This document shows, one piece after another, positions 36,176-45,368 of a DNA stretch of 64,000 nt; position 1 is the first letter of the stretch; each line of letters opens with the position of its first letter. A program made the position numbers and the translations under genes. This DNA comes from Maricaulis sp965242785 (GTDB lineage Bacteria; Pseudomonadota; Alphaproteobacteria; Caulobacterales; Maricaulaceae), in the NCBI GenBank assembly GCA_965242785.1, contig CBDETA010000002.1, positions 310,001-374,000 on the forward strand, given 5' to 3'. The notes under the pieces were generated by a model, which had not been told where the DNA came from, made no database searches, and saw nothing but the letters and a program-made list of their open reading frames with translations.

Positions 36176-38062
36176 CTACCCCCCAGCCTCCACAGCTTCC
36201 AGCCGCTCCGCCGCCTCCAGCCACTTCATCTCCGCCGCATCCAGCAGTTCCACCGCTTTGGCGCGCTTGATCTGGAGGTCGGTGGCGGTCTTGGGGTCTT
36301 TTTCATAGAGCCCCGGCGTCGACAGGCCCTTGTCGATCACCTCGATCACGCCGCGCAGGCGGTCGGCTTCCTTTTCCCAGCGGGCGATCTCGGCGCGCAG
36401 CGGTTTCAGCGCCTCGCGCTGTTCCGCCTTGTCGCGGCGGCGCTGGGTCTTCTCGTCTGGCGGGGTGGCCTTCTTCTTCGCATTGGGATCGCGCTGGACC
36501 CGGCCCAACAGGGATTGCCGGTAGGTTTCGATGTCGTCGTCATACTGGGTGACCGTGCCATCGGCGACGACCCAGAGCCGGTCGACACAGCTCTCGATCA
36601 GGTGCCGGTCGTGCGAGATCAGCACCACCGCGCCCTCATAGGTATTGATCGCCGAGATCAGGGCGGCCCGGCTGTCCATGTCCAAATGGTTGGTCGGTTC
36701 GTCGAGGATCAAGAGGTGCGGGCCTTCGAAGGTGATCAGGTTGAACAGGAGCCGCGCCTTCTCGCCGCCCGACAGGTGTTTGGCCGGGGTTTCCTGACGG
36801 TCGCCCGGCAGGCCGAAGCGGGCCAGCCGCGCCCGGCGCTGGGCCTCGGTGGCATCCGGCATCAGCTCGACGACGTGCTGATAGGCCGAGACCTCCGGTG
36901 ACAGGTGCTCGATCTGGTGCTGGGCGAAGAAGGCGATCTGCAGCTTCTTGTGCTTGCGCAGGAAACCGCCCGTTGGTTCCAGCTTGTCATTGAGCAGCTT
37001 GGCCAGGGTCGACTTGCCGGCGCCATTGCGGCCCAGAATGCCGATCCGGTCATCGGTATCGATGTTCAGCGACACGCCCCTGAGGATCGGCTTGCCCGGC
37101 TCATAGCCCACTTCCAGATCCAGCATGCGCACGATGGGCGGGGCCATGCGGCGCTGCGGATTGGGAAAGTCGAAGGGCGCGATCGGGTCTTCCACCTGGG
37201 TGGCGATGACCTGCATCTTCTCCAGCCGCTTCACCCGCGACTGGGCTTGCTTGGCCTTCGAGGCCTTGGCCTTGAAACGGTCGACAAAGCTCTGCAGGTG
37301 CCGCCGCTCGGCCTCCTGCTTTTCCACCAGCTTCATCTGCAGACGCTGTTTCTCGGCCAGTGCCTTTTCAAAATCATCATAGCCGCCCTCGAAGACGGTC
37401 AGCTTGCCATCCTTGAGGTGGGCAATCTTCTGCATGGCGCCGTTCAACAGGTCACGGTCGTGTGAGATCACCAGCACGGCGCCCGGGAAGGTCTTGAGAT
37501 AGCTCTGCAGCCACATCACGCCTTCCAGGTCGAGATAATTGGTCGGCTCGTCCAGAAGCAGGCAGTCCGGCCGGGCAAACAGGGTTGCCGCCAGCGCCAC
37601 GCGCATGCGCCAGCCGCCGGAGAACTCGCGGCAGGGCCGGCGCTGTTCCTCGCCGGAAAAGCCCAGCCCCGACAGGATCGAGCCGGCCCGCGCTTCGGCG
37701 GTATGGCTGTCGATATCGGCCAGCCGGGTCTGGATCTCGGCGATGCGGTTGGGATCGGTCGCGGTCTCCGCCTCGGCCAGCAGCGCGGCGCGTTCCAGAT
37801 CGGCTGCCAGCACCACATCCATCAGGCTTTCATCACCGCCCGGCGCTTCCTGCGCCACCCAGCCGATGCGTGCGCCCTTCTGCAGCCGCGTCTCGCCACT
37901 CTCCGGCGTCACCTCGCCGCGGATCAGGCGGAACAGGGTCGACTTGCCCGTCCCATTGCGCCCCACCAGTCCCATCCGCGTCTTCGCCGGCAGGAACAGG
38001 GTCGCCTGGTCGAACAGCATGCGCCCTTCGATGCGATAGGTGAGGTCATTGACGTGCAACAT
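36176..38062 (-). CDS. ABC-F family ATPase (Uup/YheS type)
   Basis: 628 residues with two ATP-binding domains and no membrane part. Domain 1: GRNGTGKST, SGGWRMRVALA, LLLDEPTNYLD; domain 2: GRNGAGKST, SGGEKARLLF, LILDEPTNHLD. A charged linker (arm) lies between, and a basic coiled coil (KLEADRLR-like) forms the C terminus. ABC-F proteins act on ribosomes at the E site. The start at 38062 gives LHVNDLTYRIEG, the normal N terminus. Uup versus YheS cannot be decided here. Confidence 0.93.
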   Translation of the reverse strand: MLHVNDLTYRIEGRMLFDQATLFLPAKTRMGLVGRNGTGKSTLFRLIRGEVTPESGETRLQKGARIGWVAQEAPGGDESLMDVVLAADLERAALLAEAETATDPNRIAEIQTRLADIDSHTAEARAGSILSGLGFSGEEQRRPCREFSGGWRMRVALAATLFARPDCLLLDEPTNYLDLEGVMWLQSYLKTFPGAVLVISHDRDLLNGAMQKIAHLKDGKLTVFEGGYDDFEKALAEKQRLQMKLVEKQEAERRHLQSFVDRFKAKASKAKQAQSRVKRLEKMQVIATQVEDPIAPFDFPNPQRRMAPPIVRMLDLEVGYEPGKPILRGVSLNIDTDDRIGILGRNGAGKSTLAKLLNDKLEPTGGFLRKHKKLQIAFFAQHQIEHLSPEVSAYQHVVELMPDATEAQRRARLARFGLPGDRQETPAKHLSGGEKARLLFNLITFEGPHLLILDEPTNHLDMDSRAALISAINTYEGAVVLISHDRHLIESCVDRLWVVADGTVTQYDDDIETYRQSLLGRVQRDPNAKKKATPPDEKTQRRRDKAEQREALKPLRAEIARWEKEADRLRGVIEVIDKGLSTPGLYEKDPKTATDLQIKRAKAVELLDAAEMKWLEAAERLEAVEAGG

Positions 38063-38190
38063 GGGCGAGGCGGTTAGCGCGGGTCGCCTGGCCACGCAAG
38101 CGGCAAGCGCGCGGTAGACGGAATCTCGCGGCAACGGGTTCAACGTCAGGTGCTGACGTGGCAGACTGCCCGCGGGGGAGAGGAGAAGAC

Positions 38191-39093
38191 ATGCCTGTAC
38201 GCTGGACGCGACCCGCGCTGGCCGGACTGCTGACGGTCTGGCTGGGCACGGCGGCGCACGCCCAATCCGCTGTCGGAGCCCCTTTGGCCGACAGCCTCAT
38301 TCAAACCGTCGAACGCCTGGAACAGACCAGTCCGACCGGCCGGTCTTCACCGCAGGAGCGGCAGATGGCCGCCGACTTCCTGCTGGCGGAGCTGGGCCGG
38401 CGGGGGCTGGATGGCACGTTCCGGCCCTATCGTGCACCCAATGTCCATCCCGTTCTCGACCTGCTGGTCGGCCCTTTCCGGGGGCGGAATGTGTTGGCGG
38501 AGATCCCGGCCACCCGGCCCGGCGGCGCGGTCATCCTGCTGGGCGCGCACTATGACAGCGAGGCGGGCAGTCCGGGCGCCGACGACAATGCCAGCGGCGT
38601 CGCCGCGATCCTCGCCATTGCCGAGCGCGTGCTGGCCGAACCGGACCGGCATCATCCGGTGCTGATCGCCTTTTTCGATCAGGAGGAGGAAGGCAAGATC
38701 GGCAGCGCTGCGCTGGCCCGGCAATTGCGCGATGATGGCGTCGTCCTGCATTCGGTCCACACGATCGACATGGCCGGCTGGGACGCGGATGGTGATCGCG
38801 CCGTCGAACTCGATGCGCCCAGCGATGCCTGGTTCGAGCGCTACAGCGCGCAGGCTGCCGCGCTGGACATGCCGATCACCCGCGTGACCTATGATTCCTC
38901 CGACCATGTCTCCTTTCGCGACCAGGGGATCGAGGCCCTGTGCCTGGGCGAGGCCTTTCGCCTGCGCGATTCCTCCCCGCACCGGCACCGTCCCGGTGAC
39001 ACGGCGGCGACGCTCAATCCGGACTATCTCGCCCGCAATACCCGCCTTGTGGAGGCCGTGATCCTGGAACTGGTGCGCGGAGATGCCTCATGA
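38191..39093 (+). CDS. Exported M28 family zinc aminopeptidase
   Basis: 300 residues. Signal peptide ends TAAHAQ (about 1-24). M28 metal sites are visible: GAHYDSEAG (His, Asp), GADDNASGVAA (bridging Asp), FFDQEEEGKIGS (catalytic Glu-Glu), IDMAGWD, and a late DHVSF His. Probably a periplasmic or secreted aminopeptidase. The start at 38191 has AGGAG upstream. The next gene overlaps by ATGA. Confidence 0.88.
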   Translation: MPVRWTRPALAGLLTVWLGTAAHAQSAVGAPLADSLIQTVERLEQTSPTGRSSPQERQMAADFLLAELGRRGLDGTFRPYRAPNVHPVLDLLVGPFRGRNVLAEIPATRPGGAVILLGAHYDSEAGSPGADDNASGVAAILAIAERVLAEPDRHHPVLIAFFDQEEEGKIGSAALARQLRDDGVVLHSVHTIDMAGWDADGDRAVELDAPSDAWFERYSAQAAALDMPITRVTYDSSDHVSFRDQGIEALCLGEAFRLRDSSPHRHRPGDTAATLNPDYLARNTRLVEAVILELVRGDAS

Positions 39094-39473
39094 GCCGCAA
39101 ACTCGTCGCGCAGCTCGTCTTCGGCCTCAGCCTTGCGGCCTTCGCCTGGCGGGCGGTCAGCTACAGCCTGATCGGCTCACAGCTGCCGGCCATCTTTTGC
39201 CTGGTCGCCTTCGTGGCGCTTGGGCTTGCAGCCTGGCACGGCGGGCGGCCTTGGCGGCTGATGTGGCGGGTCTGGGCCCTCTGGCTGATCCTCTACGGGC
39301 TGGTCCGCACCGGATTGGGGGTCCTGCTGACCGTCGCTCCGGTGAGCTCGCCACACGCACTTGAACAGACCGGCCCGCTGTTTCTGTTCGCCAGCATCCT
39401 CTATCTGGCGGCCGGTGTGTTCCTGGCGCGCGCCGCACCGCCCGGGCCGATGACGGGGCTGAAGATCGGCTGA
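39090..39473 (+). CDS. Small four-helix membrane protein
   Basis: 127 residues with four predicted membrane helices (about 7-25, 31-48, 60-80, 96-114) and a tryptophan-rich middle (HGGRPWRLMWRVWALW). No family recognised. Coupled to the M28 peptidase gene by ATGA, which hints at a joint role, perhaps at the membrane. Confidence 0.7.
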   Translation: MSRKLVAQLVFGLSLAAFAWRAVSYSLIGSQLPAIFCLVAFVALGLAAWHGGRPWRLMWRVWALWLILYGLVRTGLGVLLTVAPVSSPHALEQTGPLFLFASILYLAAGVFLARAAPPGPMTGLKIG

Positions 39474-39534
39474 ATGATGAATGGATCCAGGGATTGGCCG
39501 CAATCGATACAGTGAATCGGGCCGCGTCAGTGCC

Positions 39535-39563
39535 TTCCCATTCCCGTCTTCGCCCGCTATAAG
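39535..39563 (+). promoter_or_regulatory. Candidate promoter of ndk
   Basis: TTCCCA, 17 bases, TATAAG in CCGCTATAAG, 72 bases before the ndk ATG. Similar to the acpP upstream element at 20335. Confidence 0.4.
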
Positions 39564-39635
39564 CCGCGCGAATTCATTGGCCGGTCCCTCCGGGCAACCC
39601 CGCTCACATTGTCACGTTTTTAAGGAACACCATCC

Positions 39636-40058
39636 ATGGCGATCCAACGCACCTTCTCCATCATCAAGCCCGACGCGACCAAGCGTAACCTGACCGGCAA
39701 GATCATCGCCAAGTTCGAGGAAGCCGGCCTGCGCGTCGTGGCCTCCAAGCGCATCCACATGACCCGCGAACAGGCTGAAGGCTTCTACGCGGTGCACAAG
39801 GACCGTCCCTTCTTCGGTGAACTGGTCGAGTTCATGATCTCCGAGCCGGTCGTCGTGCAGGTCCTGGAAGGCGAGAACGCCATTGCGAAGAACCGCGAAG
39901 TGATGGGCGCCACCAATCCGGCCGAAGCGGCCGAAGGCACCATCCGCAAGGAATTCGCCCTTTCGATCGGCGAAAACTCCGTGCACGGTTCCGACGCTCC
40001 GGAAACCGCCGCTGAAGAGATCAAATTCTTCTTCACGGACGCCGAAATCGTCGGCTAA
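39636..40058 (+). CDS. ndk: Nucleoside diphosphate kinase
   Basis: 140 residues. AIQRTFSIIKPDATKRN at the N terminus and the active-site histidine in HGSDAPETA near residue 117. Balances NTP and dNTP pools. Single gene with own promoter and a strong terminator; AAGGAACACC precedes the ATG. Confidence 0.99.
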   Translation: MAIQRTFSIIKPDATKRNLTGKIIAKFEEAGLRVVASKRIHMTREQAEGFYAVHKDRPFFGELVEFMISEPVVVQVLEGENAIAKNREVMGATNPAEAAEGTIRKEFALSIGENSVHGSDAPETAAEEIKFFFTDAEIVG

Positions 40059-40084
40059 GGCCAGACGCCTGACGCGATCGAAGA

Positions 40085-40111
40085 GGCCCGGCGGCGACGC
40101 CGGGCCTTTTT
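40085..40111 (+). terminator. Rho-independent terminator after ndk
   Basis: Perfect 9-bp stem GGCCCGGCG/CGCCGGGCC with a GCGA tetraloop and TTTTT directly after, 26 bases past the ndk stop. Confidence 0.95.
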
Positions 40112-40231
40112 CATTCCGGTCACCAGGTTTCGGCTGCTGCTGACAGGGCGATGTCAGCAAGCCGCAAGAAGCGGATTGTGCCGCCGGTCCCGGCTTCCTA
40201 ACTGGATCGCGTTCAGCGTGAGGAAAAGCCC

Positions 40232-40852
40232 ATGGATATGGCACTCTGGTTCGGCCTCGTGGGCTTTGTGGTGGCGATGTCCTACACGCCGGGACCCAAC
40301 AACCTGATGGTGATGTCCTCCTCGGCGCTGTTCGGCGTGCGCCGGACCCTGCCGCACTGGCTTGGGGTCAATGTCGGCTTCAACCTCCTCCTGATCGCCG
40401 CGGTTTTCGGGCTGGGCGAGCTGGTCGAGCGCTTTCCCCTGACCCTGGTCGTGGTCAAGCTGGGCGGGGCGGCCTGGCTGGGCTGGATGGCCTGGAAGTT
40501 TGCCCGGGCCGCGCTCAACCCGCTGCCGGCAGCCCAGCGTGCCGAGGGGCGGACGCGCACCCGACCGTTCCGGGTCTATGAGGCGGCGCTGTTCCAGATC
40601 GTCAATCCGAAGGCGCTGATGATGGCGGTATCGGCGGCGGGCGCCTATGTCGCTTTGGCCGACACGGCACCGGAACGCGCCCTCATCATGGTGATCACCT
40701 TCATCCTGTTCGGGGCTCCCGGCGGGCTGGCCTGGATGCTGGCCGGCGGAACGCTGAAGCGCTTTCTGGGGGATCCGCGCTGGGCCCGCATTCTCAATGC
40801 CGGCATCGCCCTGATCATCCTCGCTACCATCGCCATGATCCTGCTGGGATAG
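40232..40852 (+). CDS. LysE/RhtB family amino acid exporter
   Basis: 206 residues, six predicted membrane helices. The family motif is present near the N terminus: SYTPGPNNLMVMSSS, with LG....VNVGF after it. Exports amino acids or related compounds; the substrate is not readable. AGGAAAAGCCC precedes the ATG. Confidence 0.92.
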   Translation: MDMALWFGLVGFVVAMSYTPGPNNLMVMSSSALFGVRRTLPHWLGVNVGFNLLLIAAVFGLGELVERFPLTLVVVKLGGAAWLGWMAWKFARAALNPLPAAQRAEGRTRTRPFRVYEAALFQIVNPKALMMAVSAAGAYVALADTAPERALIMVITFILFGAPGGLAWMLAGGTLKRFLGDPRWARILNAGIALIILATIAMILLG

Positions 40853-40941
40853 CCGGCGCAGCACAGCCCGATGCGCCGGCCGGTCTTGCGCTTGTCGCCG
40901 CAAGCATGAACTCTGGCGCCACGCCACGAGGAGTGCCCCCC

Positions 40942-42012
40942 ATGTCCGACGATCTTGTCCGCCTCATCGAGGCCTTGCCCAAGGCCGAGTTGCACCTGCA
41001 CCTGGAAGGCTCGCTGGAGCCCGAGCTGATGTTCGCCCTGGCCCGGCGCAATGGTCTGGACATCCCCTACAAGAGTGTCGAGGAGATCCGGGCGGCCTAC
41101 GACTTCTCCAACCTGCAGGACTTTCTCGACATTTATTATGTCGGCATGAATGTGCTGGTGACCGAGCAGGATTTCTTCGATCTCACCTGGGCTTATCTCC
41201 AGCGGGTGCGGGCCGACAATGTGCGCCATGTCGAGGTCTTCTTCGATCCGCAGGGACATACGGACCGCGGCATTGCCTTCGACACCGTCATGACCGGCAT
41301 CACCCGGGCGCTCGACCAGGCCGAAGCGGACTGGGGGATGAGTTCGAAACTCATCCTGTGCTTCCTGCGCCACCTGTCCGAGGCGGCGGCCTTTGACACC
41401 CTCGACATGGCCCGGCCCTGGCTGCACCGGATCGAGGGCGTCGGACTGGACAGTTCGGAACTGGGCCATCCGCCGTCCAAATTCCAGCGGGTATTCGACG
41501 CGGCAGGATCGCTGGGCCTCAAGCGGGTCGCCCATGCCGGCGAGGAGGGGCCGCCGGACTATGTCATCGAGGCGCTGGACCTGTTGCAGATCGACCGGCT
41601 CGATCACGGCAACCGGTCGCTGGAAGACCCCGCCCTGACCCGCCGGCTCGCCGACAGCGGCATGACGCTGACCGTCTGTCCGCTGTCCAATCTGCGCCTG
41701 TGCGGGGTGGCCCGACTGGAGGACCACCCGCTCAAGCGCATGCTGGATGCCGGCCTGCGGGCGACCGTCAATTCGGACGATCCGGCCTATTTCGGTGGCT
41801 ATGTGAATGACAATTTCATCCGCACCATGAACGCCATCGGCCTGACCGCCGGCGAAATCATCGCCCTGGCCCGCAACTCCTTCTCCGGCAGTTTCCTGTC
41901 CGAGGCTGAAAAGGCGCGCCATCTCGCCGCGATCGATGACATTGTCGCAGCCAGCGGCTTTGCCAGCGCTAGTCCGGTCGGGGCAACCGCTCCAGCAGCG
42001 CCTCCAGCGTGA
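40942..42012 (+). CDS. Adenine deaminase of the adenosine-deaminase fold (Ade2/AAH1 type)
   Basis: 356 residues. Metal and active-site motifs: KAELHLHLEGSLEPEL (HxH), FFDPQGHTDRG, GLDSSELGHPPSKF, AHAGEEG with catalytic Glu, DHGNRSLED, and TVNSDDPAYFGGY. The GLDSSE-GHPPSKF segment and lack of adenosine-specific regions match the bacterial adenine deaminases rather than true adenosine deaminase. Converts adenine to hypoxanthine. The last 44 bases overlap the S41 gene on the other strand. Confidence 0.88.
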   Translation: MSDDLVRLIEALPKAELHLHLEGSLEPELMFALARRNGLDIPYKSVEEIRAAYDFSNLQDFLDIYYVGMNVLVTEQDFFDLTWAYLQRVRADNVRHVEVFFDPQGHTDRGIAFDTVMTGITRALDQAEADWGMSSKLILCFLRHLSEAAAFDTLDMARPWLHRIEGVGLDSSELGHPPSKFQRVFDAAGSLGLKRVAHAGEEGPPDYVIEALDLLQIDRLDHGNRSLEDPALTRRLADSGMTLTVCPLSNLRLCGVARLEDHPLKRMLDAGLRATVNSDDPAYFGGYVNDNFIRTMNAIGLTAGEIIALARNSFSGSFLSEAEKARHLAAIDDIVAASGFASASPVGATAPAAPPA

Positions 42013-43462
42013 CGTCCTGGGCACCGCGCACGGCCGGAACCGGCAGCCGCACGTCCGGTTCCAGCGGGTGCGGGGCGCGCGCGCCGTTTGGCCGGATGAT
42101 CATCGCCTTGGGATAGCCCACCTCAAGTCCGGAATGCTCCAGCGTGAAGTGCTCCATGGCGCCATAGGCGGTCGCCATGTCGCGCGTGGGTTCGCCGTAG
42201 ACCGTACCGAAGCCGTAATCCTGGATCAGCGCCCCAGCTGAGACCGCGTTGGAATAGCTGTATCGATTGACCAGGACATGCACCGCGCCGTCAAAGCGTG
42301 CGCCGGTGCGCGGCTGCGCATAAGGCAGGTCGAAAGAGACCAGCTCACCCGGCTGCGCGCTGGCGAACAGGTCAGCAAAGCGCGCGGACGCGCTCGCCGG
42401 GTCATGGCCCTGGGCCTCCAGCCGGGCGGCGTTTGAGGCCGTTGTGTGGGCGCTCACCCGGATCAGGAAGTCCGAAGCAAAGCGGAAGGGCCGGTCGGCA
42501 AACCAGGCGATCACCGGATCGGACCAGGAATTGTCACCGCCCGGATTGTCGCGCAGGTCCAGCACCAGATCCGTCGCCCCGGCCGCGATGAAGTCCTCGA
42601 AACTCGCGTCGATGAAGCCGGTATAGGCCGCCAGCGCCTGCGGCGAGAAATAGGCATCGGGGTCTTGCGCCTCGACATTGAGGAAGGGGCCGGGCCGCAG
42701 ATAGGCGATCCCGCCCTCCAGCATGCGCGCTTCGCGGCCATCGAGGCTGAAACCGGCCGACGGGCCGGCCAGTCCGGACCGGGCCGACAGGGCGAGGGCG
42801 TCCAGCGTCACCGTGCGGCGCTCGCCGGCCTGCAGCACATCCAGCGTGAAGGCCTCGCGGGGGCCGTATTCCAGCAGGATGTAATAGATTTCGGCATTGG
42901 CCAGGAGGGCATAGGCAAGCTCGGGCGTTTCCGCCGAGATATTGCGCGTCAGCCGGGCCAGCCAGACCGGGTTGGGCTCACCCTCCAGCGCCAGGACCCG
43001 GTCACCGGCGGACAGCCCGCTTCCCGCGGGGGCCGCCGAGATGATGACTTCCCCTTCCGCAACGAAGAAGGCGAGCGGAAAGACCGGGCCGTCTGCCTCT
43101 GCATGCGCGGCCCAGACCGGGTTGAGACTGTTGATCCGCGTGTGCGCGTGCCGGGCCAGTGCGGCGAAGCGCTGTAGCTCGGCATGCAGCTCGGCCAGGC
43201 TGACCGACCGGTCCAGCCGCGCCATGAGTTCATCGTAGCGCGCCTCGAACACGGCGCGCGGCGTGGCCTGGAAGAGATCGGCTTCCGCCGCGACCAAACC
43301 CTCATAGAGCGCCGTCACATCCGCGCGGGCCGCATCGGCCGGGATCAGCGCGGCGGGATCGTCCGGCTGGGCGCAGGCCGGGGCGGCAGCGAAGCACATG
43401 AGGGCTGCCAGGCCGGCAAGGCTGCGTCGCAGGCGGGCGAGGATGGGGAAGGGGTTGGTCAT
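41969..43462 (-). CDS. Exported S41 (C-terminal processing/tricorn-like) peptidase
   Basis: 497 residues. Signal peptide ending APACAQ (about 1-32), a helical N domain, a PDZ-like part (PAGSGLSAGDRVLALEGEP), then the S41 core: LVLDLRDNPGGDNSW and HVLVNRYSYSNAV, in which one serine is the likely nucleophile. The Lys of the dyad was not assigned. Periplasmic substrate unknown. Overlaps the end of the adenine deaminase gene tail to tail. Confidence 0.8.
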   Translation of the reverse strand: MTNPFPILARLRRSLAGLAALMCFAAAPACAQPDDPAALIPADAARADVTALYEGLVAAEADLFQATPRAVFEARYDELMARLDRSVSLAELHAELQRFAALARHAHTRINSLNPVWAAHAEADGPVFPLAFFVAEGEVIISAAPAGSGLSAGDRVLALEGEPNPVWLARLTRNISAETPELAYALLANAEIYYILLEYGPREAFTLDVLQAGERRTVTLDALALSARSGLAGPSAGFSLDGREARMLEGGIAYLRPGPFLNVEAQDPDAYFSPQALAAYTGFIDASFEDFIAAGATDLVLDLRDNPGGDNSWSDPVIAWFADRPFRFASDFLIRVSAHTTASNAARLEAQGHDPASASARFADLFASAQPGELVSFDLPYAQPRTGARFDGAVHVLVNRYSYSNAVSAGALIQDYGFGTVYGEPTRDMATAYGAMEHFTLEHSGLEVGYPKAMIIRPNGARAPHPLEPDVRLPVPAVRGAQDVTLEALLERLPRPD

Positions 43463-43643
43463 GCCATGTCTCCGTTTCGTGCCGCGCCCGTGCCGTCAGC
43501 TGTGCACAGGGGCCGGGCGGTGTGAGCCTTTACGAAAGCGGCCGGGCGTGGTGGAAAGCCATGACCGGGGTGTCCTCATTTCCTGACCTTTTTATTTTCG
43601 TCCCCGTTTTCGGGTTTTGTCCCGGCGTTTAGAGCGAGATGTC

Positions 43644-44867
43644 ATGGCGGCCAAGCGTCTGATCATCGGAGACTGGACCGTCGATGCGCGGGCCAACCGC
43701 CTTATCGGCCCGGCGGGCGAGGTCGAGGTCGAGCCGCGCGTGATGGACCTCCTGGTCCTGCTGGCCGGCCGGCCCGGCGAGGTGATGTCCAAGGACGAGA
43801 TTGCCGCGGCATTGTGGGGCGAGGTGCATGTCAATGACGATGCCCTGACGCGCACCGTGTTCAAGCTGCGCAAGGCGCTGGGCGATGCGGCGCGCAATTC
43901 GCGCTATGTCGCCACCGTGCCCAAGCGCGGCTACAGGCTGGTTGCCCCGGTGACGACCCCGGTCGAGCGCCTGGCCGCCCGGGCCGAGAACTGGCGCCGC
44001 AAGGCGCTGATCGCCGCCGGCGTGCTGGCCGTGCTGTTTCTGGGCGTTTTCGCTTTCGGGGCACTGCAGCCGGCCCCCGCGCCCGACCCGCAGCAGGAGC
44101 AGGCCTCCCAGGCTGCCGTCATCGCCCGTGCGGACGGCTTCTATTTTCAGTTCACCCGCCGCGATAATGAAGCGGCGTTGCGCCTTTACACCCAGGTCCT
44201 CGACCGCGAGCCCGACAATGCGCCCGCTCTGGCCGGTCTCGCCAACGCCCTGACCCAGCGCCAGATCCGCTATCAGGGACCGGGCTCGGAGGGTGGTGGC
44301 CGCCAGACCCTGACCCAGGCCCTGCAGTCCGGTTGGCTGGACAGCGAGACCGCCCGGGCCGGCCTGGAACGCGCTGTTGCGCTGGCCCGGCGGGCCGCCG
44401 ATATCGACCCGTCCCACGCCCGCGCCTGGCGGGCCCTGGGCCTGGCCCTGTCCGCCGCACGCCAGTTCGAGCAGGCCGAGGCCGCCTATGAGCGCGCGCT
44501 GGTGATCGATCCCGATGACTGGGGCTCGATGATCAACCTGTCCGAACTGCACGCCCTGATGGGAGAGCCGGAGCGCTCGACGCCCTATCTGGAACAGGCC
44601 TGGACGGCGATGGAGCGCGGTTATGCCGCCGACCCGGTCGGCATCCGGCCCTGGCATTCCGCCGTCGGTCTCTCGGTCGCCCGTGCCAAGCAGCAGGCCG
44701 GCGCGCTGGAAGAGGCCGAGCTGTGGTATCGCCGCGTGCTCAATCTAGACCCGCTCAATGGCGAGGCTGTGCGCGGCCTGTCCGGCCTGCTGAGCGAAGC
44801 GGGCGACGCAGACGAGGCGGATGCCCTGTGTGACGCGCTGGCCCGCGCCACCGGCGAGACCTGCTAG
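43644..44867 (+). CDS. Membrane-bound winged-helix (OmpR/CadC-type) regulator with TPR repeats
   Basis: 407 residues. Residues 1-100 are an OmpR-type DNA-binding domain (VEPRVMDLLVLLAGRPGEVMSK, DDALTRTVFKLRKALGD, YVATVPKRGYRLVAPV). One membrane helix at about 122-142, then periplasmic TPR-like repeats (ALRLYTQVLDREPDNAPAL, QAEAAYERALVIDPDDW, EAELWYRRVLNLDPLNGEA). This is a one-component sensor design like CadC/ToxR. Target genes may be the divergent S41 peptidase. An upstream TTG would add nine residues. Confidence 0.85.
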   Translation: MAAKRLIIGDWTVDARANRLIGPAGEVEVEPRVMDLLVLLAGRPGEVMSKDEIAAALWGEVHVNDDALTRTVFKLRKALGDAARNSRYVATVPKRGYRLVAPVTTPVERLAARAENWRRKALIAAGVLAVLFLGVFAFGALQPAPAPDPQQEQASQAAVIARADGFYFQFTRRDNEAALRLYTQVLDREPDNAPALAGLANALTQRQIRYQGPGSEGGGRQTLTQALQSGWLDSETARAGLERAVALARRAADIDPSHARAWRALGLALSAARQFEQAEAAYERALVIDPDDWGSMINLSELHALMGEPERSTPYLEQAWTAMERGYAADPVGIRPWHSAVGLSVARAKQQAGALEEAELWYRRVLNLDPLNGEAVRGLSGLLSEAGDADEADALCDALARATGETC

Positions 44868-45283
44868 TCCGCGGCCCCGGGTTTCTTTCGCATCGCCTTG
44901 GTCTGGGATTTCTGCGCCTTGGCGGCCTTCTGGCGCTTGATCGAGGCCAGCGAGGGACGCGATGGCTTGCGCGGTTTGGGCGCGGTCAGGCAGCGTTCGA
45001 TCAGCGCGCGCAGGCGTTCGCGGGCCTCGGCGCGGTTGCGGTCGCGTGAGCGATTGCCGTCGGAGCGGATCACCAGCACGCCCTCGCGCGTCATGCGCGA
45101 CCCGGCCAGGCGCACCAGCCGGGCCTTCTGGGACGGTTCCAGCGCGTCGCAGGCGGCCAGGTTGAAGCGCAGCTGCACTGCGCTTTCGGTCTTGTTGACA
45201 TGCTGCCCGCCGGGCCCCGAGGCGCGCATATAGCTCTCCTCGATCAGGGCTTCGTCGATCAGGATTTGGTCTTGGATCAGCAT
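44864..45283 (-). CDS. arfB: Alternative ribosome-rescue peptidyl-tRNA hydrolase ArfB (YaeJ)
   Basis: 139 residues. The GGQ catalytic loop is in ASGPGGQHVNKTES, and the long basic tail (KPRKPSRPSLASIKRQKAAKAQ) is the part that enters the empty mRNA channel. Frees stalled ribosomes. It is too short for RF1/RF2 and lacks their anticodon domain. Start 45283 gives the usual LIQDQILID N terminus. It overlaps the regulator gene by 4 bases, tail to tail. Confidence 0.95.
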   Translation of the reverse strand: MLIQDQILIDEALIEESYMRASGPGGQHVNKTESAVQLRFNLAACDALEPSQKARLVRLAGSRMTREGVLVIRSDGNRSRDRNRAEARERLRALIERCLTAPKPRKPSRPSLASIKRQKAAKAQKSQTKAMRKKPGAAD

Positions 45284-45368
45284 GAGTGCAAGGCGTATGT
45301 TTACAAATACAAATTGTCGCCACATTTGAGTGCCCAGCTCAGGCCTGTACCGACACGCGGGGGATAGC

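Noticed and set aside
40085..40111. ndk hairpin as a repeat-family member
   Set aside because: It has the GC stem, small loop and T-run of a standard terminator and none of the repeat motifs.
43600..43622. CCCCGTTTTCGGGTTTTG as a terminator
   Set aside because: Four-base stem in front of the regulator gene, with no gene in that orientation ending there.
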